Below, piece by piece: positions 52,681-64,000 of a DNA stretch of 64,000 nt. The notes beneath the pieces were generated by a model. That model was not told the origin of the DNA, did not search any database, and saw only the letters and a program-made list of their open reading frames with translations. The position numbers were made by a program, and so were the translations under genes. This DNA is from Physcomitrium patens (taxonomy: Eukaryota > Streptophyta > Bryopsida > Funariales > Funariaceae): the NCBI RefSeq assembly GCF_000002425.4, contig NC_037260.1, forward strand, positions 12,292,768-12,356,767. Reading direction: 5' to 3'. Numbering within the stretch: position 1 is the stretch's first letter; each line of letters starts with the position of its first letter.

Positions 52681-55600
52681 AACATATATTGAAGGTGGAC
52701 TATAATCATATTTGGGAGTGCCAAGCACCTTACCATCAAGGAAGCTCTTTCTTCCCAATAAAATTAATGGCCACATCCTTGTCAAAGAATACTTTACAAC
52801 TTGCATTATCTTGTGCCATAATTTTTTTTAAGAATTGAATTCAAAGAACATTCATCTAATGATGGATACATATATTAATAGCTTTTAAGAATAGAAAGGA
52901 GACCCTCTAAATTGAACATATAAATTTGATGAAGTTGTTTATGGTAGTGGCTCGGTAAATAGAAGTGCTCAACTTTCTAATTACAATGATATTATTATAA
53001 AAGAAGTTTATTGATAATAAATTATGTTGAACTGATTTGACCTTTAGCTGCTTCAAATAGTTGTGTAAAGCAATTACATTACAACATCCTAAAAAATGCT
53101 TTGCTCGAATGTTTATATTAGGAGTCCAGTCTAGATATTCTTTATTATTGATGCCTTTTAAAGATTTTCAAGTATTGTCTTCTTTTTAGGATGGAATAGT
53201 TGGCAATAAGTAGCTAAAGAAATGATATTTTATTTATTTATTTATTTATTTATTTTAAACAAAAAAAACTTTATTACCATAAAAATAGATTACAATTAGT
53301 CTACTCACATATGACTTAGATAAGAATACTAATACAATTGAGACTACAATAACTACAAAGACTTAGTGTTATGCTATCGTGGCACTATTATTCTTATAAC
53401 CATATTAATACAAAATGGCTTTAAGGTGTAATTTGGATAAAGGCCAATCATCAAGATAATATTGATTATAATTCCTAAGGTAGTTAAAAAATAAAGCCTA
53501 CAATTGGTCCAAAAAGAGCCTATTAAGGTTTTTCATCTATGGTAGATGAAAAGAGACCATGGTAGTACTATCTATTTTTAAACCATTGAATCAACTTTGT
53601 ACCTTATATAGAGTATAATATCTTATTATAATTTGCAACTGACCACTTCAACTACCTATAATTTATAATCTCGTATAGACTGAAGTAACTTGTTTAGTAC
53701 CTATAAAATATTTTAAAATACAATATCATTTTTTATTTTATTTTATTTTATTTTTATATTGTTAACAATATAACTAATCAGATCAAAGACTATGTAACAT
53801 TGGAGTATTTGTATTTGTGTAAGATGTAGTCTAAGAAAAAACCTTACTTTTACAAGAAATGATGCCATGTTTTGTTGATATCTTAACCATGCATGTGGAG
53901 ATTTAAGATGTGTTTGCCCTACTACTAAATACATTGGACAAATGAATATTTCCAAAATTAATAGAATATTTATTTTTTTACTCTTCTTGAACTCACAAAA
54001 AAATAGAAGTTAATATCTTGATTAATGCATCTCCACTATATATTGACTGCAATAATATAGTACCATAGCAGCCACAAAAGGTCCTACTCCTTATTGGTTC
54101 AAATTTTTACTGATACAATCTTCTTTTGAAAAGAAATCTTCTATTGAAAAAAATAATCATTTAAAAGAATTGTAGTCTATTTATTCATGATAAGATTGGA
54201 AATAATATGCTTGGCTTTTAATAGTTCTTAATCTATTTAGTTAAATATAACATGAATGGTACCTTATTCTTTATAGATGTCTATTAAAACTTCTTTGGAT
54301 CTCACTTAAGAATGTCAATTCATCCATAAAATAAAAAAAATATTTTTTTTCTTTTATCCTCATATAATTTTGACCATCTGTACTCAATGACAAGATCTTT
54401 ATAATGTGTTTGATCCTAGCTATATGTCACGTTGTAGATTATGTGAGATAAATAGGACTCTAAATCTGAAAGTAATTAATAGGAAGGTAGGAATATATAC
54501 TACCTCAATATAGACGGAATTGGTGCCACTAAGAACTTACCATATAAGAATTGGAAAGGCAACCATGTCATTACTATATCAACTAACCTGCACTCTTAAA
54601 TCAAGTAGAAAGGATGTGTATGACAAAAGAAAGCTTCAATGGTTTCCAAGTCCACTAATGGTTGTATTCTATGCAATAATTTTATGGATCTATAAGGATT
54701 TAAAGCTAGAAGAGAATAAAATTTTCTAACTTAAGTGCTCAACTTTCTTTAAAATATGACTAAAAGTGGCTAAATTTAAATTTCAGTAATATATGTAAGT
54801 TAGACCTATCAAACTCACATGCCTTAAGAATCCATTTGGATATTAGAAAAGTTAATATATTTAAATAATCGATCATATCTATGCCACTATTATCTTTGGA
54901 TTAACAATACTACAACTATAAGACTTTAGTATGAGCTCTTTATAGATTTCTAGATTATATATAACTTTAAATTTGGAATCTAGCTTTTGCTATACTTGCC
55001 TTTGTTCTTTTCGATATGGCTCCAAAAAAAAAAGTAGAAGAGAATAAAATCCTATTAACAATCACATAGTGGCCTATAATGATACCTTAGTTGTACTCTA
55101 GTATTGAAGCTTCTTATCAATACAAGCTTTGAGGAAGTCGTCAATTACTAAAGAAAACATATACAGATCAAAAAGAGTACGTAGCAACTTGTTAATATAT
55201 CCAATGTCTATCCATATGATTCCTAGGATATTTATTTCAGTTGATTGAGGATCTTCAACTTTTCAATATCAATATGACTTTTTCTAATTGAGAACTAATC
55301 TCGAACTTAAGAAAAAATATAATGGATTTTCCTCACCTTTTAAAATGAAAGAGGTATCATCTATATATTATGCAAAAACTTATTGCATATTTTCTACTAG
55401 AAAAACTAACCCTTGGACTAAATAAAAATCTATTGTTGATTTCACCATATGGTTGAACACTTCTACAATAATAAAAAAGAGATATGGTACTAATGAATAC
55501 CTTTAATGTATCCTTCTACCTAACTCAAATGAAAGAACTTAAGAGCCATTAATTTTAACACTTGCATTAAAATCATAGAATAATATTTTAATTATATCCA

Positions 55601-55797
55601 CATATTCAATTTGAAATCTAAATTTTAATATTACTTAAAATAAAACAAACTAATTTTTTATATCATAAACTTTGAAAATGTCTAACTTAAGAAAGATAAA
55701 TGGTTGCCTTTAAATGTACCTCTATTAAAATAGATTATAGACAAATTTATAATATCTTTACATATAACTTATATACCACTTTGACAACAGTGATAAG
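52681..55797 (-). pseudogene. LINE-type reverse transcriptase relic, cut by E2
   Basis: On the minus strand, just inside 55797, the text reads VVYKLYVKIL, then KLDIFKVYDIKN and YDFNASVKINGS (about 55720-55545). These are the LINE motifs with first catalytic Asp (K-L-D-x-x-K-A-Y-D-x-V). RYSLVPYLFFIIVEVFNHMV (about 55510-55450) equals the G-x-x-L-S-P-Y-L-F block. QYIDDTSFILKG (about 55375-55340) is the YxDD polymerase box as YIDD, so the fold is that of non-LTR retrotransposons. Further down the frame is broken; a later piece (53955-53743) reads QTHLKSPHAWLRYQQNMASF. The 5' part, including any endonuclease, lies beyond the E2 insertion or is lost. The end near 52681 is approximate. Confidence 0.65.
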
Positions 55798-56370
55798 TGT
55801 CATGGACATACACATGTAAGCCAATAATTACATGTATAAATAGGTAGAAGTAAATAAAAGTAGGTAAAAATAAGTTAATTCTATAATATTTGGTATGGAA
55901 GCTTTCTAGAAGCTTTATAGATACTGCTTTGACTTTATAGGTGTCTTTAATTAACTTTTTGGATTAGAAACGTAGTCAAACAAGTTTGCCATGTGCCACA
56001 CATGTTGTTAGCTTGAAGACCAAACTAACTATGTGGCCCACATGTAGAAAAACTTGCCTGGTAAGTCAAGGTATGTGTCCTACAAAGTCAATACATATTG
56101 GAGGTCCTTTAGAACGTCGCCACATAGCCCCTAGTTAGATAGTATATATAGAAACAAGAGTGAAGCTTTCTTCATTCTTGTCAACTTCTTTCTTGCTTCT
56201 AGTCCAGTTTCAAGAGTCTCTAATTTTCTTGGCTTTAGGCAATAGCCATTCCAGTTTCTTTCTTTCTTTATATATATATATATATATATCAAGTTATTTC
56301 TATTTTGTCATCTTTCTTTGAGAGAAGTCTCACTTGTTCATTTGTCTTTATCATGTTTTTGTCTTTGACA
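55798..56370 (+). repeat. E2 5' LTR (573 bp)
   Basis: Starts TGTCATGGACATACACATG and ends TTTTTGTCTTTGACA, with intact TG and CA ends. Slightly longer than the 558-bp E1 LTRs owing to a TA run at about 56271-56290. At 56394 TATCAGAGCTTTGT, the primer-site core, follows at the same distance as in E1. Confidence 0.92.
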
Positions 56371-56582
56371 GATTGACAAGAATATACTTACAATATCAGA
56401 GCTTTGTCTAATCTTGATTAAGAGTGGATTATCCCTTTTTCTTGATAAGACACAAGCATTTTAGAAGTTGCAGATTATCCTCTTCTAAACTGATATTGTC
56501 CTTAGTATTTTCTTTGTTCTCAAGTCTTCTATTCTATTTGACTTGAGCAATATTAGAAATATTCTCTTTTTTAAGTATTATC

Positions 56583-57600
56583 ATGGCAGAACTTACTGAA
56601 ATGAAGAGTGCAATGGCACAAATGCAAGAGCAATTGAGGGAGTTAATGCTTATGATGAATCAACTCAATTTACCATGACAAGGAGTAACAAGATTGGCAG
56701 GAAGTGAAGATATAGAAATGACTGGAGCTGCTTCAACATCTACACCAAATCATGTCCCTTCTCCTAAGGTGGAACGCCCTTCCAATGTTAGAGAACCAAG
56801 AATTACCCTACTTGAGAAGTTTGATGGCACCAGATCAAAGTTTAGAGGATTTATGAATCAAGTACAACTTGTGATTAAACTTCAACTCTAAAGCTATCCA
56901 ACTCTAGGATTGTAAGTTAGATTCATTGATATGCTTCTTTCAGGTTCAACATTATCATAGTTTTCATCTTTTCTTGAATGACAAGATCCAATATTGGATA
57001 ATCTAGAGATTTTTTTGACTGAGTTTTGATCCATGTATAGAGAACATGATGCAATTTGTGTTGCAACCAATAAGATCCATATTTTATGATAAGGCAATCG
57101 ATCAGTAACGTCATATACTTCACAATTTTGATAACTTTCAACTGATATCAAGTGAGATGATGCTGCACTTATTAGCCAATTTTTCTACGGATTACAATAT
57201 GAGATAAAAAAATTAATGCTCAACTTACCTCATCCTTAAACATTGAGTCAAGTAATTGACTTTACTGTGAAGTGCGACAATCGCCTTTTTGAATTCCGAT
57301 CTAAGAAGCGTACAAGTGGACCTCAACGTTACTATAATTCAATGACAACACCAACACCTCTTCAACACATACATTCGGAAGTAGAGGATATGTAAATTGA
57401 TGCAGTACGTTTCAAACCTCTTATTGAGCAAGAAAAGACTCATCGTCGTTAAAAAAGATTGTGCTTATATTGTAGAGAACCTAAGTACACTGCTCAACAT
57501 TGTCCAAAGAAGCGATGCAACCATAAAATGAGGAGTACGGCGATCAAAGAAGATAGCATGTCAAAAAATGAATTTGTCCAGCTACAATAAGGACTGTGGA
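56583..57600 (+). pseudogene. E2: gag
   Basis: ATG at 56583 begins AELTEMKSAMAQMQEQLREL; a TGA (from CGA) follows after LNLP. Text then runs LAGSEDIEMTGAASTSTPNH, KFDGTRSKFRGFMNQVQLVI and, after further stops (TAA from CAA, TAG from TGG), DPILDNLEIFLTEF. The zinc knuckle near 57459 is CLYCREPKYTAQHC, so the His of the CCHC box is Tyr (CAC to TAC). The frame is otherwise readable without large indels. Confidence 0.85.
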
Positions 57601-57639
57601 ACTGGAACCTTGTACAACGCCTAGTGAAGATCCTATCCT

Positions 57640-59100
57640 CTCCTCAGAACCCTCTCCATGTTTTATGATAAATATTATTCTAGAATCTAAACATCTCAAA
57701 GCCTCTGCCTTGCTAGATTCAAGAGCCTGAGCATGTTTCTTAGATAAAAAATTTGCTAAAAGACATAGCATATTTTTAGTAAAGAAAATTAAACCTGTTC
57801 ATGTAGAAGTCATAGATGGTCATGCGTTGTCTTCAGGAGATGTTACTCATGAAATTCTTCCTATAGAAATAGCAACTAATGGTCATAGTAGCTTTATAAT
57901 ATTTAATATTATTAGATCTCTTTCTAATCCAGTCATTTTAGGTTTATCATGGCTAAAAAAATATAATCCTAAAATAGATTGAACTTCTCATAGTCTTGAA
58001 TTTTTTGAAAGTATAACTAAGAGTGTAGTTAATCAAGTAGAAAGTCATAAATCTAGTAAAATTAAACCTATATTTGTAGGTGCAAGTGCTTTCTTGTATG
58101 CTGCAAAAGAAGGATCACCTTGTGTCATTTATGCCAGACCTATTTCTATTAGTGGAAAGACTTCAAGTGGCATTCCAAGCCAATATCAAGATTTTAAAGA
58201 ATAATTTGAGAAAAAGAATGCAGATATTCTTCCAGAACATCGTTCCTATGACTGCTCAATTGACCTTCAAGAAGGAGTACAACCACCATTTGGACAAATC
58301 TATAATTTATCTCAAAATGAGTTAGCTGAATTCAAGGAATATATTGAAGAGAATTTGGCCAAAAATTTCATATGCCATTCCAAATCTCTAGCAGGAGCTC
58401 CAATTTTATTTGTGAAGAAAAAAGATGGATCATTGCGGATGTGTGTTGATTATCAAGGACTCAACTAAATCACTATAAAAAATAGGTACCCGCTACCTTT
58501 CATATCTGGACTTCTTGATCAGTTGAATCAAGCTAAGATCTATACAAAAATAGATCTATGGGGAGCATATAATTTGGTATGCATCAAAGAAGGAAATGAA
58601 TGGAAGACTGCGTTTCAAACAAGGTATGGATATTTTGAATACAATGTCATACTTTTGGATTTACAAATGCACCAATAGCATTCCAACATCTAATGAATGA
58701 TGTCTTTTAGGATTTTTTAGATGACTTTGTTGTATGTTATCCAGACGATATTTTAATCTATTTTAAGAATCCGAAAGAACATGAACTTCATGTTCACCAA
58801 GTATTACAAAAACTAAGAGATGTGGGATTCTATGCCAAGATAAAAAAGTGTATATTTCACACTACTCAAGTCGACTTCTTAGGATACATCATTTCAAATG
58901 ATGGACTTATGTTGGATCTTAAGAAAGTTCAAACTATTATAGATAAGAAGATCCCAAAAACGGTAAGATATGTCCAATGTTTTTTGGGATTTGCCAACTA
59001 CTATCGGATCTTCATCAAAGACTTCTCTCAAGTTGCAGCTCCACTTACACATTTGACTTGCAAAGATAAACTTCAATTAAGAAGCAAAAGTAGCATTTGA
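57640..59100 (+). pseudogene. E2: protease and reverse transcriptase
   Basis: The protease reads ALLDSRA-stop-ACFLDKKFAKR, so the catalytic triad is D-S-R as in E1, plus a stop. KPVHVEVIDGHALSSGDVTH follows. The reverse transcriptase reads [60 protein letters not shown] and [10 protein letters not shown]. Then comes a one-base deletion at about 58655 in the PFGLTNAP motif. The polymerase box reads VVCYPDDILIY (about 58729-58761), YPDD instead of YLDD. The end reads VDFLGYIISNDGLMLDLKKV and FLGFANYYRIFIKDFSQVAA. Confidence 0.88.
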
Positions 59101-59530
59101 AGCTTTGAAGACAACATACATTTCTGCACCAATCTTGTATCGCATCGATTTTTCTAAGCCATTTTTTATAGAAATAAATGCATCAAACTTTGCTTTGGGT
59201 GTTGTATTATCACAAATGGGAACAGATGCTAAACTTCACGTAATAGCTTTTCATTCCAAAAAATTTTCAATAGCCGAGATCAACTATAAGATCCACGACA
59301 AAGAACTTCTTGTAATCGTGGATTCGTTTCAAGAATGGCACCATTATCTAGAAGGTGCTTCTAGCTCAGTCACAGTGTATACAGATCATAAGAACCTTGA
59401 ATATTTTATGTCAGCATGTATTTTGAATCGTCGCCAAGCCTATTAGAGTATAACTTTGTCAAGATTTGAATTCAAAATCACTTATCGACCAGGAAAACAA
59501 CAAGGTTTGTCAGATGCACTCTTTAGATGA
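59101..59530 (+). pseudogene. E2: RNase H
   Basis: The frame 59105-59446 reads RIDFSKPFFIEINASNFALG, VVLSQMGTDAKLHVIAFHSK and INYKIHDKELLVIVDSFQEW. The catalytic Asp of the T-D-A-S motif is Asn (GAT to AAT). The sequence continues to ITYRPGKQQGLSDAL after a stop. RNase H would remove the RNA strand during reverse transcription; this copy lacks a metal ligand. Confidence 0.88.
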
Positions 59531-59839
59531 TCTTATCTTGCATCAAAGTAAGGAGATGCTACTTTTGATCAACAATGAACAATTCTCTTGAAGCCAAAGC
59601 ATCTTCATCTTTGAGCAATAAAATCAACACTAACTATTGATTCAACTTTCATTAACCAAGTTCAATCAAGTATGTCTTCTGATCTTCTTATTTGTGATAT
59701 GAAGAGAAATCCTTCAAAGTCTTATGATACTTCTTAGTTTGAATTCAAGGAGAATCTACTATATTTTGAGGGACGCCTATATATTCTCGAATGTGAAGCT
59801 TGATTATGTATTCTTTAAGCTCGTCATGACTTTCAGTAG

Positions 59840-60508
59840 TAGGACATTTTGGATATAATAAAACTTTGGAACTCATATCCAAGGACTTTTGGTAGCCACA
59901 AATGTGGAAAGCAGTAAAAGATTTTGTACAATCTTGTGATATTTGCTGAAGATCAAAAACTCCTCGTCATCAACCTTACGAACTTCTTCAGCCATTATCC
60001 ATTCCAGAACAAACAAGGTCTTTTATTTCTATGGATTTCATCACAGATCTTCCAATCTCAGGTTCTTATGACTCTATATTTGTGATTGTAGATGATTTTA
60101 GCAAGATGGCACATTTTGTACTATGTACAAAATCTATCATAGGTAAAGAAACAACTAAGCTCTTTCTTGACAATATCTATTGCTATCATGGATTACCCAA
60201 GGATATTATATTAGATAATGGAACTCAATTTGTATCAAGATTTTGGTGGACTTTTTTCAAGATTCGAAAAGTGGATATAAAACTATTTTCGACTTTCCAT
60301 CCTCAAACTGATGGACAAACGAAACGTGTTAATCAAGTTTTGGAGCAGTATTTAAGATGTACCATTAACTACCAACAAGATGATTGGACAACTCTTTTAT
60401 TATTGGCAGAGTTTGCTTATAATAACACAGTACATTCTTTTACAAAACAAACACCTTTCTTTGCTAATTATGGTTATCATCCATGACTTGATACTTTTGA
60501 CTTTTAAA
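59840..60508 (+). pseudogene. E2: integrase
   Basis: The zinc-domain remnant SKDFW and MWKAVKDFVQSCDIC is followed by the core, 60031-60486. The core reads MDFITDLPISGSYDSIFVIV, KDIILDNGTQFVSRFWWTFF and FHPQTDGQTKRVNQVLEQYL. The first two catalytic Asp are present (in MDFI and LDNG), and the Glu expected in QTERVNQ is Lys (GAA to AAA). ELLAEFAYNN-like and PFFANYGYHP text follows to a stop at 60484. Beyond this the element is lost. Confidence 0.9.
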
Positions 60509-60509
60509 G

Positions 60510-62118
60510 AAACAATACAAAATTCTAAAAAAATATTAAAAATAAAAATCATAAATAAATTTTAATCAAATCTTAATTTAATATTAATTAAAATTCTAAT
60601 GAATCTTAATCAAATCTCAGATCAAATTTTAATTGAAACTCGAATGAACCTTAATCAAATGTTAGGTCAAATCCTAATTAAAATCTTAATTAAAATCTTA
60701 ATAAATCTTAATAAAATCTTAGGTCAAATTCTAATTAAAATCCTGTTAAGACTTAATTAATCTCTATGTCAAATCCTAATAAAATGCTAAATCTTAGATT
60801 AATTCTAATAAATATTAATAAAATCCTAATCAAATCTCAAATAAATCCTAAATAAACCTTAATCAAAATTTAGTTAAATCTTAATCAAATCCTAATCAAA
60901 TCTTAAATCTTAATCAAATTCTAGAAAAATTCTAAATCTTAATCAAATTTTAGACAAATTCTAAATCTTAACCAAATTCTAATCAAATTGTAGAAAAATA
61001 TTAAATTCTAATTAAGCTCTAATCAAAACTTGATCAAATCCTAGATCCCAAATCAATCCTAATGAATCTTTAATTAATTCTTAAATCTTAAATAAATCTT
61101 AATAATCTACAATAGATTAAATATTCAATAATTAATCATTAAATCATTGATTTCGGCTCAAATTTTTTATACCTTGCAACAACTAAATAAGCAACAAGTA
61201 CAATATACTTGAAGAAGATTACACCTATCATTAGCGAACAAAGCTCCCAAAATCTCCTAGTCATTAGTTGTCATTCTTTTCTAACTTGAATGTTGATTTT
61301 TTAACACCAATTTCTCCTTACTAAATTAATAATTGAATGATTATTCCAAAAATTAGATTATATGTAGTTATTTAAGTCTTAATTTTTCTCACAAATTTAT
61401 GCTTTAATCCAATTGGCATATATTATTAGATCTTGGAATCACTCTCTAATCCTAAATCTCAAATTTCTAAGACCATAATCCACAAAAATCCTCATATGCT
61501 TCAATCTAATTGCTCAATTGACTTCAAATTTTTTATACATATTTACAACAAATACAACAACAAACTACCAAAATTTCACTTGAAAATACACTACAAAATC
61601 CAAAAAATCCTCAAATTTATAAACATGCTTTTATTTCTTAAAATCTAAACCTACTTAATATATTATTAACTTTGAAAATATCTCAAAACCTCAATAACAG
61701 TCCAAAAAATTTAAAACAAACTTTCAAAAAAATTCTCTTAACTTTTCTTCTAAATTCTATTCTCTAATTTATAGCAAAACTTGAAAATTGCTATAGGTAC
61801 TTGGTTTTGTGCCTTAGGATCTGATTTCAATCCTAATTAGCAACTGATCCTCTTTGGGTATCAATCCTTATCTCCTTGAGATAATTTTTGCTAATATCAA
61901 CTCCTAATTTCTTTCTATATATGCTTATATTCTTTATTTTTTTTCATTTAAGGCTCTATAAAATAAATAGAATCTATTTTTATAAAAGACAATTCTAACA
62001 CTAATAGATTTTACTACTTGCCTAATATTTATCTATATTTTTTTACTACATATTTTTAATTAGGCTCTTCTATATTAAAATACTTTTTCTTTTCTTTCAC
62101 TTAATGGTTACATTACTA
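60510..62118 (-). repeat. Decayed LTR copy, inverted partner of 9553-11088
   Basis: Read on the minus strand from 62118 it starts with decayed TAATGTAACC and GTGAAAG and goes on to TATAGAAGAGCC (about 62065), GAAATTAGGAGTTG (61912), GAAATCAGA (61830) and AAGGTATAAAAAATTTG (61175). These are the same blocks in the same order as 9553-10530. The GATTAGGATTT-type array occupies 61095-60560. The end is truncated against E2. Confidence 0.6.
60560..61095 (-). repeat. GATTAGGATTT-type quasi-tandem array
   Basis: On the plus strand the text is a chain of AAATCTTAATCAAATCCTAA-like units of 10-14 bp over 530 bp. It is the opposite-strand equivalent of 10575-10860 and nearly twice as long. Confidence 0.75.
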
Positions 62119-64000
62119 TATAATACCATTGTTGTATTTTGTGAAGTTTGCTTGAGAATGCACCAAGCACTCAATTGTGCAAGATAAAATAGAACTTGGA
62201 AGAAGAAGATTGTAAGAATTCTAATAGCATCCTAAATAAATTCGAATTAAATTATAACAATATTAATCATTTTTTAATTAAATTCCAAAAGAGTCTTAAA
62301 AAAATTACAACAAAAATATAAAGAAATCATAAATTAATCTTAAATCATAAAGAAAACATAAAGAAATTATAAATCCAACTAGCAAATTGATAAAGATCTT
62401 AGAAACTTTCATTGATCTTAAAATTCTAATTTTTGAGATCTCAACCTACTTGAACTTCAATAATCTTCAACATAATTATTTAATTAAGTCCATATTCATA
62501 ACACACATAGAATAATTATAGTCACAAATCTACAAATTTTCATTCATAGATTAATTAAAAAACTTACAAAACTATCCAAAATATCAATCCTATTTTATTT
62601 CACAAAAACTAAAGCCATCCAAAACAACCTTAAATTTGAAAAGTTCTTATAAAGTCATAACAAACTCAAATCCTTCAAAATTAATGCTTAAAGAAGTCTA
62701 ATCTAGTTTGCTTTCAAACCTCACTATCCAATTTATCAAAGAAATCCGAAATTATTATAGATATATAGTTTTGTACTTCAATGTCTAATTATAATCTTAG
62801 TTCACAACTAGTCTTCTCTAAATATCAATTCTTCATATTTTAAGGTAATTTTTACTAAAACATATTTTTAATCTTTTTTTAAATATGATTATATCAATTA
62901 CTTATTTCATTTATTTTGATTTGACTCATTTATGTTTCTACAAAGTAAATAAGAGACTTTTCTACAAATAGGCAATATTAAGACTAAAATTTTTACTATC
63001 TTTTTATTATTATTATTTTTAATTTTTAATTTTTATTATGATTTTTTATAATAAAATATTTATTTATTTATTTATTTAATGACTATAGTACTATATAACA
63101 TTGCTACCTCAATAGAAGTTCTTAATATTGAAACTTCAAATTTGAAGATTAAAGGACTGTCAATATTAATATACAACTTTGAGAGGTAAGCCATTGACAT
63201 CACTCCTAAACTAATAATATAAATAGATTAAAATTGAGAAGCTAAAATTTTTAATTCTATAATTGATCTATATAGAATAGTCATGGTGCACTCTATTGGT
63301 ATTGATTAATTTTTGCAAGAAATAATAGAAGATGGTATTAAGTCTTTCAACAAAAAAAGTGTATCAAATATTTCTACAAGTTGCTCACTCAAATGGTTGG
63401 GCCTAGTTTTTACTGAGATGGATGGGATGCTAAACCATAAAACATCACCATCTTTTTTATAAAAAGCCATAGTTTCTATGAGTAGAGCTCTTGTAATAGT
63501 AGGTGTTAAAACTTCTATTAAAGTGGGCTTTTTTTTTAGAAGAACAATTGGACTATTTGTATCCAAGTCAACTCCATTTAATTTTGATGGCCTAATATTA
63601 TATTATGTGTATTCTTACTTGAAAATGCACCAGGCTTGTAGCTATCAAAGTAAAAATATAAAAACAATCCTACCAAGTCTAATAGAATCTTAAATAATCT
63701 TAAGTAGATCTAATAATCTTAATTAAACTTTGATTAATCTAAAATAAATTTAAATGAAGTTATAAAAGAAACTTAAAGAAGTTCCAAAGTAATCCAAAAT
63801 AAATAACATGAAATCTTAAAGAAATATAAAAATAAACCTTTGAAAAAATAACAATAATCTTAAAGACATATTAGAAATAGATTTTTTTTAAAAAAATAAT
63901 AAAAAATAATAAAAATAAAAAACCGAATATAGTCTCAATTAAAATCCTAATATAATCCTAATTAAAACCTTAATCAAATCCTAATTAAAATCCTAGTTGA
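62119..64000 (-). repeat. Further decayed LTR copies, minus orientation
   Basis: On the minus strand two LTR-end-like blocks, GTGCATTCTCAAGCAAACTT (about 62160) and GTGCATTTTCAAGTAAGAAT (about 63630), match GTGCATTCTCAAGTAAGATT at 11050. A start-like block (ATGTTATATAGTACTATAGT) lies near 63090. The last 100 bp show the AATCCTAATTAAAA motif again. The minus-strand frame 63566-63306 (RPNHLSEQLVEIFDTLFLLK) may be a remnant of internal coding sequence and was not identified. Confidence 0.4.

Larger units (their letters stand above)
55798..60508 (+). mobile_element. E2: chromovirus of the E1 family, 3' end missing
   Basis: 5' LTR, primer-site-like sequence, gag, protease, reverse transcriptase, RNase H and integrase are all present on the plus strand and align with E1. 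The element stops abruptly near 60508, after GATACTTTTGACTTTTAAA, within the region between integrase core and chromodomain. No chromodomain or 3' LTR follows, and AT-rich LTR-like DNA takes over. It inserted into the LINE relic; the left flank is ATAAG (55793-55797), and the right copy of the target duplication is lost. It is the best copy in the window to read the integrase core. Confidence 0.9.

Overview
The window is nuclear DNA of a land plant, most likely a moss of the Physcomitrium (Physcomitrella) type. The evidence is one intact, 12-exon plant-type ABCC transporter gene with short GT-AG introns (97-206 bp), a plant-type tRNA-Glu, and very AT-rich DNA packed with decayed Ty3/gypsy chromoviruses. 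The species call is an inference; the plant call is firm.

Layout. 1-846: 3' end of a Ty3/gypsy pol (integrase). 955-3566: a 2.6 kb inverted repeat, two LTR-like arms of about 1.3 kb head to head around a 42 bp spacer. 3650-5036: decayed LTR. 5042-6466: a 475-codon reading frame with twelve premature stops and no frameshift. 7-15 kb: AT-rich decayed LTR copies and an unrecognised coding relic. 15010-22501 (minus strand): chromovirus E1, with 558 bp LTRs, 5-bp target duplications and a solo LTR of another family nested in its reverse transcriptase. 24215-33299 (minus strand): E3, an older relative of E1, interrupted by a 2.8 kb insertion that carries a roughly 180-bp tandem array. 34.2-35.9 kb: a higher-GC island with tRNA-Glu(CTC) and a 102-bp tandem duplication. 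38.4-40.7 kb: a second higher-GC island with no gene I can recognise. 43.2-50.9 kb: the gene island with the ABCC gene. 51.0-52.5 kb: a dead Tigger/pogo-type (CENP-B-like) DNA transposase. About 52.7-55.8 kb (minus strand): a dead LINE reverse transcriptase, cut by chromovirus E2 (55798-60508, plus strand, 3' end missing). 60.5-64 kb: stacked decayed LTR copies in minus orientation, rich in a GATTAGGATTT-like motif.

The only gene that looks functional from start to stop is the ABCC transporter, plus possibly the tRNA. The rest is transposable-element sediment. In the readable elements nearly all coding damage is C-to-T or G-to-A (CAA/CAG/CGA/TGG to stop, catalytic Asp to Asn, Glu to Lys, Gly to Arg). 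This is what deamination of methylated cytosines in silenced DNA would produce. The ABCC gene, a few kb away, shows no such damage.

Coordinates were read by eye from the sequence. LTR and exon borders are base-exact where stated; borders of decayed segments are approximate.
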